Source of the DNA: Elusimicrobium minutum Pei191
GTDB lineage: Bacteria; Elusimicrobiota; Elusimicrobia; Elusimicrobiales; Elusimicrobiaceae
Direction: 5' to 3'
Length of the DNA stretch: 64,000 nt
Assembly (NCBI RefSeq): GCF_000020145.1
Contig: NC_010644.1
Location: 1,579,563-1,643,562, forward strand
Each line of letters opens with the position of its first letter. The first letter of the stretch is position 1. Shown here piece by piece: positions 55,350 to 63,274 of this stretch. A program made the translations under genes and the position numbers. The notes below the pieces were generated by a model. The model saw nothing but the letters and a program-made list of their open reading frames with translations, ran no database searches and was not told the DNA's origin.

Positions 55350-56449
55350 GCATCCGCAAAACACTCAAAATTTCATTTTGCAAAACCTGATGTTTGATAA
55401 AAATTTTACTAAAGTGTTTTTTAATTTTATTTTTTACACAAAAAAGGTTAAAAATGATGTTTTTGGCCCTTTTTAGACTGTTTTTTAAATCTTTCTTTGT
55501 TTTGCAAGGCATTAATCGTTTTTTAAATAAAAGTTTATTCTAAGGCATTTTAGGCTGTTTTTGTTTTTTCTCGTCGGGAGTTTTATAAAAAATACAAAAT
55601 TTCCCCGGTTTTTTTAATATTTTATACTATTTTTTAGTTTGCCTAACTTTTTATCTTTTATAGGTTAGGCCGGCTAACTGTTTTCATGTGAAAACTTTTT
55701 ATGTTTGTTAGCAAAAAAGAAACCTTGGTTTTTATTTGCCATAAAAATAATTTGGCATATAGAAAATTTATAAAAACTATTAAATAGTATTAGCCCTTTG
55801 ATTTAAAAATAACAAAAAAATTATTCTTTTAAAGTAACCTCCGCATAAATTCAAGCTGCACTGTTTTTTAAAAGATTTTTTATTATATTTTTCCCCATCA
55901 AAGCAATTTAAAAACCTTGCTTAACCAGGCATTACATACCGTTTATTGCCGGTAAAAACACTACCCACATGCTTTAAAAAGACAAAAAAATACTATAAAT
56001 ATATATTTTTAAATATATTTTGCACCCTAATATTGAAAGAGCCATTTTTAAATTTGTTTTTACACTTAACTCGAAAGCCCCTATAACGGACATTTATTTT
56101 CAGGCTCAAACAGACAAGCAGCCTACTATATCTTTTTTTATTTAATATAGGCCGCCAGGATGGATAACAACCTTTATTTAGAGATATAAATACCAGATAC
56201 TCCGGCCGTAAATATAAGGATATTTCGTAACATATCAGCTAACCCCAAACCAAATGCTGTAAGAGGGTATTTTAATGTTTTAATAACACTCTTTGCCCTA
56301 TGAAGCATAACAGTTAAAGCACACAGCCTCATTGCAAAATTTGCGGCGGAAAAGATTCTTTCGCTCCCGGTTTACTTAAGGAGGAATCTCTGTTTAATAA
56401 TAATCTTTTAGTTTGCCTGGAGGACGCTGTAAAGAGTTAATGAAACACC
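55350..56449. other. Long AT-rich gene-free region next to parAB
   Basis: About 1.1 kb without a convincing gene. It contains a parS-like site (55680-55695), poly-A/T tracts and two similar T-rich stretches (TTTAGACTGTTTTTTAAAT, TTTTAGGCTGTTTTTGTTT). Near 56335-56440 on the plus strand, 36 codons without a start stay open: HCKICGGKDSFA at the front and LFNNNLLVCLEDAVKS at the end, after the sequence TTAAGGAGGAAT. This may be a gene remnant. No DnaA box was found by eye. Confidence 0.6.
55680..55695. promoter_or_regulatory. parS-like site 1 (one mismatch)
   Basis: GTTTTCATGTGAAAAC differs from the parS core TTTCACGTGAAA by one base. Its flanks (TATAGG...GGCTAAC before, TTTTTATGTTTG after) resemble the inverted flanks of site 3 on the far side of parAB. 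Confidence 0.6.
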
Positions 56450-56658
56450 GCAGGCTCCCCCCCTCCCGGGGTTTATTTTATTTCAAATCTTCGCTTTGTC
56501 AGCTCCCGCAACAATAAAAAGCAACTCCTCCACAGCAAGAAGGCGTAGGTGTTGTGAAACAAAAAGGCTGTTTATCCCCGGGCTTATGCAGGTAATATCC
56601 CATGCTTTCATATAACTCCCCCAACTTACTGTGGGGTTCTATAAGGTATTTATAAAAA
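56450..56658. repeat. Dispersed intergenic repeat, copy C (longest)
   Basis: A hairpin (CTCCCCCCCTCCCGGGG) is followed by CAAATCTTCGCTTTG, CCGCAACAATAAAAAGCAAC, CCTCCACAGC, GTAGGTGTTGTGAAAC, TGTTTATCCCCGGGCTTATGCAGG and the tail CTTACTGTGGGGTTCTATAAGGTATTTATAAA, which also occurs before the tuf terminator. It lies between the convergent paralogue 2 and parB. Confidence 0.6.
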
Positions 56659-56681
56659 ATCCCCGCGGTTTGCGGGGATTT
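56655..56681 (-). terminator. Terminator after parB, abutting parS site 2
   Basis: The stem ATCCCCGC/GCGGGGAT with T6 on the minus strand; its outer arm runs directly into TTTCACGTGAAA. Confidence 0.85.
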
Positions 56682-56692
56682 CACGTGAAAAC
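56677..56692. promoter_or_regulatory. parS site 2
   Basis: GATTTCACGTGAAAAC contains the exact 12-bp palindromic core TTTCACGTGAAA of bacterial parS, 11 nt past the parB stop. Confidence 0.88.
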
Positions 56693-56703
56693 TTTTAACC
56701 TGA

Positions 56704-57588
56704 TTAAAGCATTTTACTTTTTAGCCTGTCAGCTATATTTTCAAGTTGTTCAAGGGAGTTATACTGGATAACAAGGCTTCCCTTTTTCATACTTTTACCG
56801 TACTTAACTTCTACTTTTGTACCTAGGGCTTTTTGTAAGTTGTTTTCAAAATCCACAACTTCAACAGGTCTTTGCGCAGGAGCAGAAGTTTTAACTGTCA
56901 TTATTTCCCTTGCCGCCTGCTCAGCCTGGCGTACAGAAAATTTGCCGCTTTTAAGTTTGATAAATAATATCTCCCTTTTCTTAAGGTCCGGCACCATAAG
57001 AAGCGCCCTGCCATGCCCTTCAGATAAAATTCCCTCTTCCAAAGTTTTTTGTATTTCCTTACTAAGGTCCAACAGCCTTAAGGAGTTCGATATCGCGGCT
57101 TTAGATTTACCGCAATAACCCGCTAAATCCGTTTGAGACACATGGAACTTTTGCATAAGACTCTTGTAGCCCAAAGCGGTTTCAATGGGGTTAAGATCTT
57201 CCCTTTGAATATTTTCTATTAACGCCAGGGCTGACATTTCCTTATCGCCAAGGCTGGAGTGGACAATAGCTTCTATTTCCGTAAAGCCGGCAAGCTTTGT
57301 GGCCCTAAAACGCCTTTCGCCTACAACTATCTCATATTTATTTAAGCCCGCGTCAAAGACAACAACTATAGGCTGCGTAAGCCCGTGCTGTTTGATAGAC
57401 TCGGCCAGTTCTTTAAGGGTTTCTTCATTAAATGTTCTTCTAGGTTGGAATCTGTTGGGAACAATACTGGTTAAAGGTATTTTTTGTATATTAGCCCCTG
57501 CTTTTACCGCCGTATCCTTTGTGCCCAGGACTTCCTGCGTTTGTTTTAAAAGGGCGTCTAACCCTTTGCCTAATGCTTGCCTGCTCAT
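56704..57588 (-). CDS. parB: Chromosome partitioning protein ParB
   Basis: ParB is a CTPase clamp that loads at parS and spreads along DNA, helping ParA to segregate origins. It is 294 residues. The ParB/sulfiredoxin N-terminal domain holds PNRFQPRRTF, GLTQPIVV, VVGERRFRATKLAG (the GERRxRA box) and ALIENIQREDLNPIE; a helix-turn-helix follows (TDLAGYCGKSKAAISNSLRLLDL); the C-terminal dimerisation domain ends at residue 294. It is 3 nt downstream of parA and flanked by parS sites. Confidence 0.97.
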   Translation of the reverse strand: MSRQALGKGLDALLKQTQEVLGTKDTAVKAGANIQKIPLTSIVPNRFQPRRTFNEETLKELAESIKQHGLTQPIVVVFDAGLNKYEIVVGERRFRATKLAGFTEIEAIVHSSLGDKEMSALALIENIQREDLNPIETALGYKSLMQKFHVSQTDLAGYCGKSKAAISNSLRLLDLSKEIQKTLEEGILSEGHGRALLMVPDLKKREILFIKLKSGKFSVRQAEQAAREIMTVKTSAPAQRPVEVVDFENNLQKALGTKVEVKYGKSMKKGSLVIQYNSLEQLENIADRLKSKML

Positions 57589-57591
57589 ATA

Positions 57592-58416
57592 TTATCCTCC
57601 AAAATCATAAGAAGCTGTTGGTATTTTTACTTCTTTTAAGGTTGCCGCGTCCACACCCCTGCGGGTAAGAAACTCCTTAGCTAAGTCCAAGTAAGCCGCC
57701 GCGCCGCGGCAGGCCGGGTCATAATCAAATATGGATTGTCCGAAACTTGGCGCTTCAGCCAATCTTATATTTCGGGGTATTGGGGTTTTATATACACGGT
57801 CTCCGTAAAACTTGTTAATCTCTTCCAACACTTGGTTGGAAAGGTTCATTCTGCTGTCATACATAGTTAAAAGACCGCCGTCAATATTAAGTTTGGGATT
57901 TAAAACCTGCTTAATTTTTGAAGCGGTATTAATAAAATGGGCAAGCCCTTCCATAGCATAGTACTCGCACTGGATGGGGGTTATAACACTGTTAGAAGCT
58001 ACCATAGCGTTTAAGGTAAGCAAGCTTAATGAAGGCGGACAGTCAATAATAATATACTTATACATATTTTGTAAAGGCGCCAAAGCCTGGGTAAGCATGT
58101 TTTCCCTGCCTTCGATGTTAACTAATTCAACTTCAGCTCCTGCCAAATCCTTACACGCCGGTAAGATGTCAAGCATTTCATTAGAAGTTCTTTTTAAAAC
58201 TTCTTCCACCTTGGCTGTTTTTGTAAGTAAATGATAAACCGATTTTTCCCCGTCTTTAAGATTTATTCCTATACCTGAAGAAGCATTCCCCTGCGGGTCA
58301 AAATCAACAAGCAAAACTTCCTGCCCCAGCGTAGCTAAAGCATAAGCTAAATTAATAGAGGTTGTTGTTTTCCCCACCCCGCCTTTTTGGTTTGCTATAG
58401 AAACAATTTCTGCCAT
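57592..58416 (-). CDS. parA: Chromosome partitioning ATPase ParA
   Basis: A deviant-Walker ATPase (Soj/ParA type), 274 residues from the ATG at 58416, which has GGAGGAG just upstream; an earlier ATG at 58482 lacks conservation. Motifs: NQKGGVGKTTT (deviant Walker A with the signature Lys), LLVDFDPQGNAS, IIIDCPPSLSLLT. It binds non-specific DNA as an ATP dimer and is released by ParB. Confidence 0.97.
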   Translation of the reverse strand: MAEIVSIANQKGGVGKTTTSINLAYALATLGQEVLLVDFDPQGNASSGIGINLKDGEKSVYHLLTKTAKVEEVLKRTSNEMLDILPACKDLAGAEVELVNIEGRENMLTQALAPLQNMYKYIIIDCPPSLSLLTLNAMVASNSVITPIQCEYYAMEGLAHFINTASKIKQVLNPKLNIDGGLLTMYDSRMNLSNQVLEEINKFYGDRVYKTPIPRNIRLAEAPSFGQSIFDYDPACRGAAAYLDLAKEFLTRRGVDAATLKEVKIPTASYDFGG

Positions 58417-58790
58417 ATCTCCTCCGACGTGAGCATACGTAAAATAGTAAATTTTTAAATATATATAGTAAAGCAAAAACAAATAATATTGTAAAGGGAA
58501 ATATTACCACTCTTCTTCCCGACCATAAAACAAAAAATGCCGCTGTAATACCACAGGGGCGTCCTATATTTTATTAAACAAAAAATGTTTTCACGTGAAA
58601 TATGTTAGTTTTGCTAACTTCTACTATCCTATAAACTAAACTTTATGCGCGGCCGAAAAATATCTGCAGGGCTTCTAGTTTTTTACAATTTTTTTACGAA
58701 AAGACACCGTATTCCCGTCCCCCGGGAGAGAGGCACAAAGTTTTATTTGAATATTTAGAACAGCCGGGGCAATAAAGAAAGCGTATTATT
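58417..58790. other. Region upstream of parA
   Basis: 374 nt with parS site 3, an adjacent inverted repeat GTTAGTTTTGCTAAC (58604-58618), and an inverted repeat GGGGCAAT/ATTGCCCC around 58765-58800. No gene or repeat-family block was recognised. Confidence 0.6.
58587..58602. promoter_or_regulatory. parS site 3
   Basis: The exact core TTTCACGTGAAA (58589-58600), about 170 nt upstream of the parA start. The flanks mirror site 1 in inverted orientation. Confidence 0.88.
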
Positions 58791-59162
58791 TCATTGCCCC
58801 TGGCCTGCAGGAAACTGCTTTTTAGCAATAAGGTAAGGGCCAATCCTCTCGTCAACATTGTATATAAAGTTTTTGCCGCTGCTAACCTCTATATCAAATT
58901 TTTTTGTAATACGGTAACTTTTCCATCGAAAGGAAGGCTCTTTACGCAGTGCCCTCGCGGCTTTTACCATAACAACAGCTAGAGAAGCATGGCCTTTTTC
59001 AACATAAGAAGACATATAAACAAACCGTCTTTAATAAACACAGCCTGCGAAAGCACGGCCTTTTTCAACCGCCGCAGTATATTGGGGTAAAGCGATAACG
59101 GACAATGTCCCAATAATTAAAACGGCAACCAATAATTCTATTAAAGTAAATCTTTTTTTGTA
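58791..59162 (-). pseudogene. Type IV pilin pseudogene (lost start, in-frame stop)
   Basis: Read on the minus strand from 59162: TAC in place of the ATG, then KKRFTLIELLVAVLIIG, TLSVIALPQYTAAVEKGRAF and an in-frame TAA at 59031-59033. The same frame then reopens for 74 codons (MSSYVEKGHASLAVVMVKAARALR and so on, with KKFDIEVSSGKNFIYNV) to a stop at 58791. The G of the cleavage site has become R (KKR-F). VEKGRAF and VEKGHAS repeat 66 nt apart, as if a short segment had been duplicated or inserted. The final CKTLGG block is missing. Confidence 0.8.
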
Positions 59163-59237
59163 ACAGTTCTTTTTTATTATTTTTTATAAAACATTTGCCT
59201 TCAATAAAAAACCGTTAACAATGTATATTCATCATAT

Positions 59238-59268
59238 AAAAAACCCCCAGAGTAATCCGGGGGTTTTG
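59238..59268 (-). terminator. Terminator after rpsI
   Basis: The stem AACCCCC/GGGGGTT (with AGAGTAATCC loop part) and A6/T6 on the minus strand. Confidence 0.75.
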
Positions 59269-59291
59269 TAAAACTTTGTAAGAAAAACCAA

Positions 59292-59687
59292 TTAACGTTT
59301 GGAGAACTGGAATCTCTTTCTCGCGCCGGGCTGACCGGGTTTCTTTCTTTCGACCATTCTGGGGTCTCTTGTAAGATAACCGGCTTTTTTAACAGCTTTC
59401 TTAAAATCTTCGCTTACTGCGGCTAAAGATCTTGCGATAGCGTGCCTGATAGCGCCCGCTTGTGAAGAAACGCCGCCACCTTGTACTTTAGCGATAACGT
59501 CGTATTCTTTTTCAGTGTTCGTTACCGTTAAAGGGGCTTTAACGTCTTTTTGATATTTCGCGGAATGAACAAAATATTCTTCCATCGGTTTGGCGTTAAC
59601 TGTAATTTTGCCTTTACCTTTAATAAGTTCTGCTGTGGCTATGGAGGTTTTCCTTCTGCCAACTTGACTTGTTTTTGTTTTTGTCAT
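59292..59687 (-). CDS. rpsI: 30S ribosomal protein S9
   Basis: A 131-residue S9 whose C-terminal tail reaches the P-site tRNA. Visible: VGRRKTSIATAELIKGKGKITVN (in part), GGGVSSQAGAIRHAIARSL and the basic end GQPGARKRFQFSKR. It lies 12 nt after rplM, the universal order. Confidence 0.98.
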   Translation of the reverse strand: MTKTKTSQVGRRKTSIATAELIKGKGKITVNAKPMEEYFVHSAKYQKDVKAPLTVTNTEKEYDVIAKVQGGGVSSQAGAIRHAIARSLAAVSEDFKKAVKKAGYLTRDPRMVERKKPGQPGARKRFQFSKR

Positions 59688-59699
59688 AAAAAATACCTC

Positions 59700-60134
59700 T
59701 TACTTAGCCTTGGTGGCAAATCTGTCTGCAAAAGAGTGTTCTTCGCTGGCAAAAAGTCTTAACCTTTTAAGCCTGGGAGCGCGGAGTTTGTTAGAATCCA
59801 ACATTCTTTTAACGGCAAGTTCTAAAACTACCGTAGGATCTTTTTCAAACTGTCTTTTGAAGGGCGTTTCTTTTCCGCCTTTAGCATAGCCTGAATGTGA
59901 GAAATATACTTTCTGCTCAGCTTTATTGCCGGTAACTTTTATTTGCCCGACGTTAGTAACCACAACAAAATCACCACAATCCATATGGGGTGTGAATGTT
60001 TTTTTGTGCTTGCCCATAAGCAGCACTGCTATTTGTGTAGAAAGTCTGCCTAATGTTTTGCCCGCAGCGTCAATGTGGTGCCACTGCCTGGTTGTTTCTA
60101 CTTCCTTAACGGAAGGGAGAAATGTTTTTGTCAT
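59700..60134 (-). CDS. rplM: 50S ribosomal protein L13
   Basis: A 144-residue L13, an early-assembly protein. Blocks WHHIDAAGKTLGRLSTQIAVLL and GKHKKTFTPHMDCGDFVVV (in part), with AVKRMLDSNKLRAPRLKRLRLF near the end. The start at 60134 matches the family N terminus (MTKTFLPSVKEVE); upstream in-frame codons are not conserved. No Shine-Dalgarno; the leader is AT rich with TATAAA 8 nt upstream. Confidence 0.98.
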   Translation of the reverse strand: MTKTFLPSVKEVETTRQWHHIDAAGKTLGRLSTQIAVLLMGKHKKTFTPHMDCGDFVVVTNVGQIKVTGNKAEQKVYFSHSGYAKGGKETPFKRQFEKDPTVVLELAVKRMLDSNKLRAPRLKRLRLFASEEHSFADRFATKAK

Positions 60135-60240
60135 ATTATTATTTTTATACCTTGTTTGTTTTTGGCAACGGAGTGGTATGCCGTTGTCAGATTTGACTCG
60201 GTTTGTTATATTATACAAATTTTAAGCTTAATGTTAAACA

Positions 60241-60714
60241 CTATTTAATGCGGTAGCACTGGAAGCCCGATTCCGGGCAAACAACCCCCACAGAATCCCC
60301 AGTTAAAGAGGTGCAAACTTTCTTTTCCGCCGCAGTACCAGTTATGCTGACTACACAGTCAACATACCCTTTGTCTAAATACGCAATGGAATAGAGAACC
60401 TTTGTAGTTCTTTTACCTTGTATATGCATAGGACTTGTATGCAGCTCATATACAAAATTTGAAGTAGTATATTTTGTGTCTGAATTTCTTGTGCCCGGGG
60501 GTTCTATATCAAGGTCGTCAAAGCTAGACGGCCACGAGCCCGTGGCAAGCTGGTATCTTTTAGCCGCGTCCAATAAAGAGCGCACAACTATCATTGACTC
60601 AGACATTCTGCTTTTTTCAACCGCCGCCGTATACTGGGGCAAAGCGATAGCCGCCAATATGCCTATAATTAAAACAACAACTAAAAGTTCAATTAAAGTA
60701 AACCCTTTTTTCAT
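60241..60714 (-). CDS. Type IV pilin-like protein (copy 5)
   Basis: A 157-residue prepilin with the shared 28-residue N terminus. Then KSRMSESMIVVRSLLDAAKRYQ, the block FDDLDIEPPG, and near the end KKVCTSLTGDSVGVVC with two further cysteines. The start at 60714 has GGAGG 7 nt upstream; an earlier in-frame ATG at 60744 would ruin the leader. It lies upstream of rplM-rpsI, while a dead pilin lies downstream of that pair. Confidence 0.93.
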   Translation of the reverse strand: MKKGFTLIELLVVVLIIGILAAIALPQYTAAVEKSRMSESMIVVRSLLDAAKRYQLATGSWPSSFDDLDIEPPGTRNSDTKYTTSNFVYELHTSPMHIQGKRTTKVLYSIAYLDKGYVDCVVSITGTAAEKKVCTSLTGDSVGVVCPESGFQCYRIK

Positions 60715-61105
60715 AACAGCCTCCGCAATTAAAAAGTTTAACATAAGAATTGCCCTCGGTCAACAAACATATGCCAAAATAATTTAAATAAGTTTTTTTG
60801 CCCTCCATAAAATATATAACTTCAGATGCGAATTAAAAAATACTTTTTTAATATTTTGCGGCGCAATATTTTAAGCGGCATAACGAATATACGCCATGTT
60901 TTTAATAATGGGTTTTTATAGATATTCAACGAGCACTTTGGAAACACAAATTTTAGATTTTAACAGATATAAAATGTTTTACAAAACTTGACCTCACCGC
61001 GCGGGAAATCTTTTCCGGTTTAAGAGGTTCTTTAAAACAGTTTTTATATAAACTCTTTTTTATCTTCTGAAATCTTAATAAAAAGTTTTATTTGCTTTTG
61101 TTTTT
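60715..61105. other. AT-rich gene-free stretch before tRNA-Tyr
   Basis: About 390 nt. It holds a small palindrome (AATATTTTGCGGCGCAATATT near 60851-60872) and the segment TGTTTTACAAAACTTGACC, which loosely resembles the first block of the intergenic repeat. No gene was found. Confidence 0.5.
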
Positions 61106-61114
61106 TGCTATAAT
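61106..61114 (+). promoter_or_regulatory. Extended -10 promoter upstream of tRNA-Tyr
   Basis: TGCTATAAT is an extended -10 (TGn before TATAAT at 61109-61114). Transcription would start near 61121 and run through a terminator-like hairpin before the tRNA. Confidence 0.65.
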
Positions 61115-61141
61115 AATTTTACCTGGTTGTTTAAGAAAATA

Positions 61142-61172
61142 ACCGGGGGCTTGCAAAAGCCTCCGGTTTTTT
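61142..61172 (+). terminator. Terminator-like hairpin between promoter and tRNA-Tyr (possible attenuator)
   Basis: The stem ACCGGGGGCTT/AAGCCTCCGGT is followed by T6. The left arm can instead pair with the upstream CCTGGTT (61122-61128 region), so two exclusive folds are possible. Confidence 0.6.
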
Positions 61173-61181
61173 AATCAGTAC

Positions 61182-61265
61182 GGTTGGGTGGCTGAGCGGT
61201 CAAAAGCAACGGTCTGTAAAACCGTCGGGCGTGTCCCTACATAGGTTCGAATCCTATCCCAACCA
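61182..61265 (+). tRNA. tRNA-Tyr (GTA anticodon)
   Basis: Acceptor GGTTGGG/CCCAACC, D arm TGGCTGAGCGGTCAAAAGCA, anticodon arm ACGGTCTGTAAAACCGT, a long variable arm (CGGGCGTGTCCC), T arm ATAGGTTCGAATCCTAT. The 84-nt class II form is normal for bacterial tRNA-Tyr. Confidence 0.95.
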
Positions 61266-61282
61266 TAAGTTTTTAAATATTA

Positions 61283-61314
61283 AAAAAGACACATGTTTCC
61301 ATGTGTCTTTTTTA
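61283..61314 (+). terminator. Terminator after tRNA-Tyr
   Basis: The stem AAAAGACACATG/CATGTGTCTTTT with loop TTTC is followed by T's. Confidence 0.88.
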
Positions 61315-61334
61315 TTATGTCTTTTTAAAAGAAA

Positions 61335-62003
61335 TTAATGTACATGATGGTGCACATGCCCCAAAACTTCAACAAGTATTCCGCAAATTAAAATAACCGC
61401 GCCCGCTATCATGTGCCCATATCTTTCCCACTTTTTAAAAGGCAAAAGTTCAACTCCTTTATACCCGAGTCCTACGGCTACTACCATAGTAATCATTGTC
61501 GTAATACCGAAGGCAAGCGCTACGGCTACGGTAAGCATAGGAATATTTTCTATGGCGGGAATCATCATTATAGGGATAAACGCTTCACACGGGGCAAAAA
61601 GAAAAAGCATAAACAAAATAAAAGGGGTAAGACTTTTTATATCGTCTTTTTTTGTATGTATATGTTCACAGCAGGAATGGTTATGCCTGGCTGCTTTTAC
61701 TCCGTACAAAAAGTAAATTAAACCAAACAATATAAGCCCCCACGCGGCGATATTTGCGCGGTAACCGTCTATGATTTCTATTTTACTGGCGGCAACGCCA
61801 AATAAAACGGCTATAACGGCAATAATAAGAGATCCTATTATATGCCCAGAGCTGCACAAGAAAGTTATAAATAAGGTTTTTGGCAGCGTCCAATTTCTTG
61901 CCTTTGCTATCGCTATAAACGGAAGATAATGATTGGGAGCCAAAATAGTATGCGTAAGACCTAATCCTACAGCGGTAAGAACAATTAAAACATTTGATTG
62001 CAT
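61335..62003 (-). CDS. Six-helix membrane protein, NicO/UreH-like (probable metal transporter)
   Basis: A 222-residue inner-membrane protein with about six helices. The first helix ends in GLTHTILAPNHYLPF, close to the HAxxPDH-type motif of NicO/UreH nickel-cobalt transporters, and CSSGHIIGS follows in the next helix. A cytoplasmic loop is His/Cys rich (ARHNHSCCEHIHTKKDD) and the C terminus is HVHHHVH, both fit to bind metal. Direction (uptake or efflux) cannot be told. Family assignment is tentative; LysE/DsbD-type transporters are alternatives. Confidence 0.65.
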   Translation of the reverse strand: MQSNVLIVLTAVGLGLTHTILAPNHYLPFIAIAKARNWTLPKTLFITFLCSSGHIIGSLIIAVIAVLFGVAASKIEIIDGYRANIAAWGLILFGLIYFLYGVKAARHNHSCCEHIHTKKDDIKSLTPFILFMLFLFAPCEAFIPIMMIPAIENIPMLTVAVALAFGITTMITMVVAVGLGYKGVELLPFKKWERYGHMIAGAVILICGILVEVLGHVHHHVH

Positions 62004-62068
62004 AACACCTTCTTTTTTAAAGTAATATTCATATATTATACTTTATTTGTTAGCCTAGACTTACTTTT

Positions 62069-63274
62069 TTATACTTCCGTTTCCAAAACTCTTGAGAACA
62101 TAAGCATTAAATCCCTTACATGCCTTGTTATCAAAAAGTTCTCTTTTACGTGTTCATAGCCGCCCAGTCCAAGATCTTCACCGAGCTTTGGGTTTTTTAA
62201 TAAACGTTTTATCTGCTGCACGCAGGTAACATTGCTTACGGAAAACAAACCCGTAAGTCCTTCTATTATCTGTAAAGGTATGCCTCCGGTTTCGGAAGCT
62301 ACTACGGGCTTTTTCTTCCACAACGCTTCCGTTATGGCAAGACCAAAACTTTCTCTTATGCTTTTTTGGATAACTATGGTAGAGCCTCTTTGTAAAGCGT
62401 TAATTTCTAAATCGTTTTGGTCTAAGAGAAGAACATGAACGCCGGGTACTTCTTGGGCTTTTTCCAAAACCTGCTTATAAACCGAATGTGAAGCAGGGTC
62501 GTCCGACGCCTCGCCCCCGGCAAGCACTAAAATACAATTATATTCTTTAGCCACTTCCTGGTATACTTCAATAACTCCAAGCGGGTCTTTTAACACATCA
62601 TAACGGCCTATTTGCAAAAGGATAGGTTTGCTTCTGGGTATATTATATTTTTCAAAAACGCTGTTTATATACTCTTCGGGAATTTCTTTATTTTTATCGG
62701 AAAGCGGGTCTATAGCCGGCATAATTGAAAATTTAGGTATTGAAAGATTACCCGAAAAACTTGGGAAAGAAAAAGCAGACACGTCAAACTTTTCAATATA
62801 TCTTTTAAGAAAATGCCATAAAAATGGATTTGAATGAGAAACGTCTATATGGCAACGCCATATCGCCTTTTTAAAAACCTTGTTATCAATAGCCGTAAGC
62901 GCGGCGTGATCATTAGCATAAAGCAAATCGCACGGGTTTGAGGTCTGCTCTCTTATAAGCGGTTTAAAACTTAAAAAGAAATCAAGGTCCTCTTGTGTTA
63001 TGTTTACCAAAGAGTTGCTAAGCCCTTCATAAAATTTTTTGGAAATATCCAAAAAATCTTTTGGCATATTTAAATTTATTCTTTTAGTCTCAATGTCAAA
63101 ATCCTGGAAAAACGGAAGCACGTTCCCCACAAGCTCAGATACGCCGCTTCCGTATGCGGCCGTAGTAACTATATTGGCGGTTTTACCCTTGAGAGTCATT
63201 CCTGTTTTTTTAATATATTCTATTTCGCCCGGTGAAACTAAGTGAGAATAATTATCTATTTTCATTTTCGGCAC
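62069..63274 (-). CDS. GT4 glycosyltransferase resembling trehalose synthase TreT
   Basis: A 401-residue GT-B glycosyltransferase. Blocks very like archaeal TreT: YGSGVSELVGNVLPF, AIWRCHIDVSHSNPFLW, IMPAIDPLSDKNKEIPE, QIGRYDVLKDPLGVIEVY, and IRESFGLAITEALWKKKPVVASETGG with the GT4 E-x7-E pair. TreT makes trehalose from NDP-glucose and glucose. The likeness over the whole length makes TreT-type activity likely, but related sucrose/trehalose phosphorylases in GT4 are possible. It overlaps tilS by 13 nt. Confidence 0.82.
   Translation of the reverse strand: MPKMKIDNYSHLVSPGEIEYIKKTGMTLKGKTANIVTTAAYGSGVSELVGNVLPFFQDFDIETKRINLNMPKDFLDISKKFYEGLSNSLVNITQEDLDFFLSFKPLIREQTSNPCDLLYANDHAALTAIDNKVFKKAIWRCHIDVSHSNPFLWHFLKRYIEKFDVSAFSFPSFSGNLSIPKFSIMPAIDPLSDKNKEIPEEYINSVFEKYNIPRSKPILLQIGRYDVLKDPLGVIEVYQEVAKEYNCILVLAGGEASDDPASHSVYKQVLEKAQEVPGVHVLLLDQNDLEINALQRGSTIVIQKSIRESFGLAITEALWKKKPVVASETGGIPLQIIEGLTGLFSVSNVTCVQQIKRLLKNPKLGEDLGLGGYEHVKENFLITRHVRDLMLMFSRVLETEV

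Noticed and set aside
55350..56700. Chromosomal replication origin
   Set aside because: The region is AT rich and next to parAB, but no cluster of DnaA boxes (TTATCCACA-like) was found and dnaA is not in the window.
61283..61314. CATGTTTCCATG palindrome as another parS site
   Set aside because: It is the stem-loop of the tRNA-Tyr terminator and lacks the TTTCACGTGAAA core.
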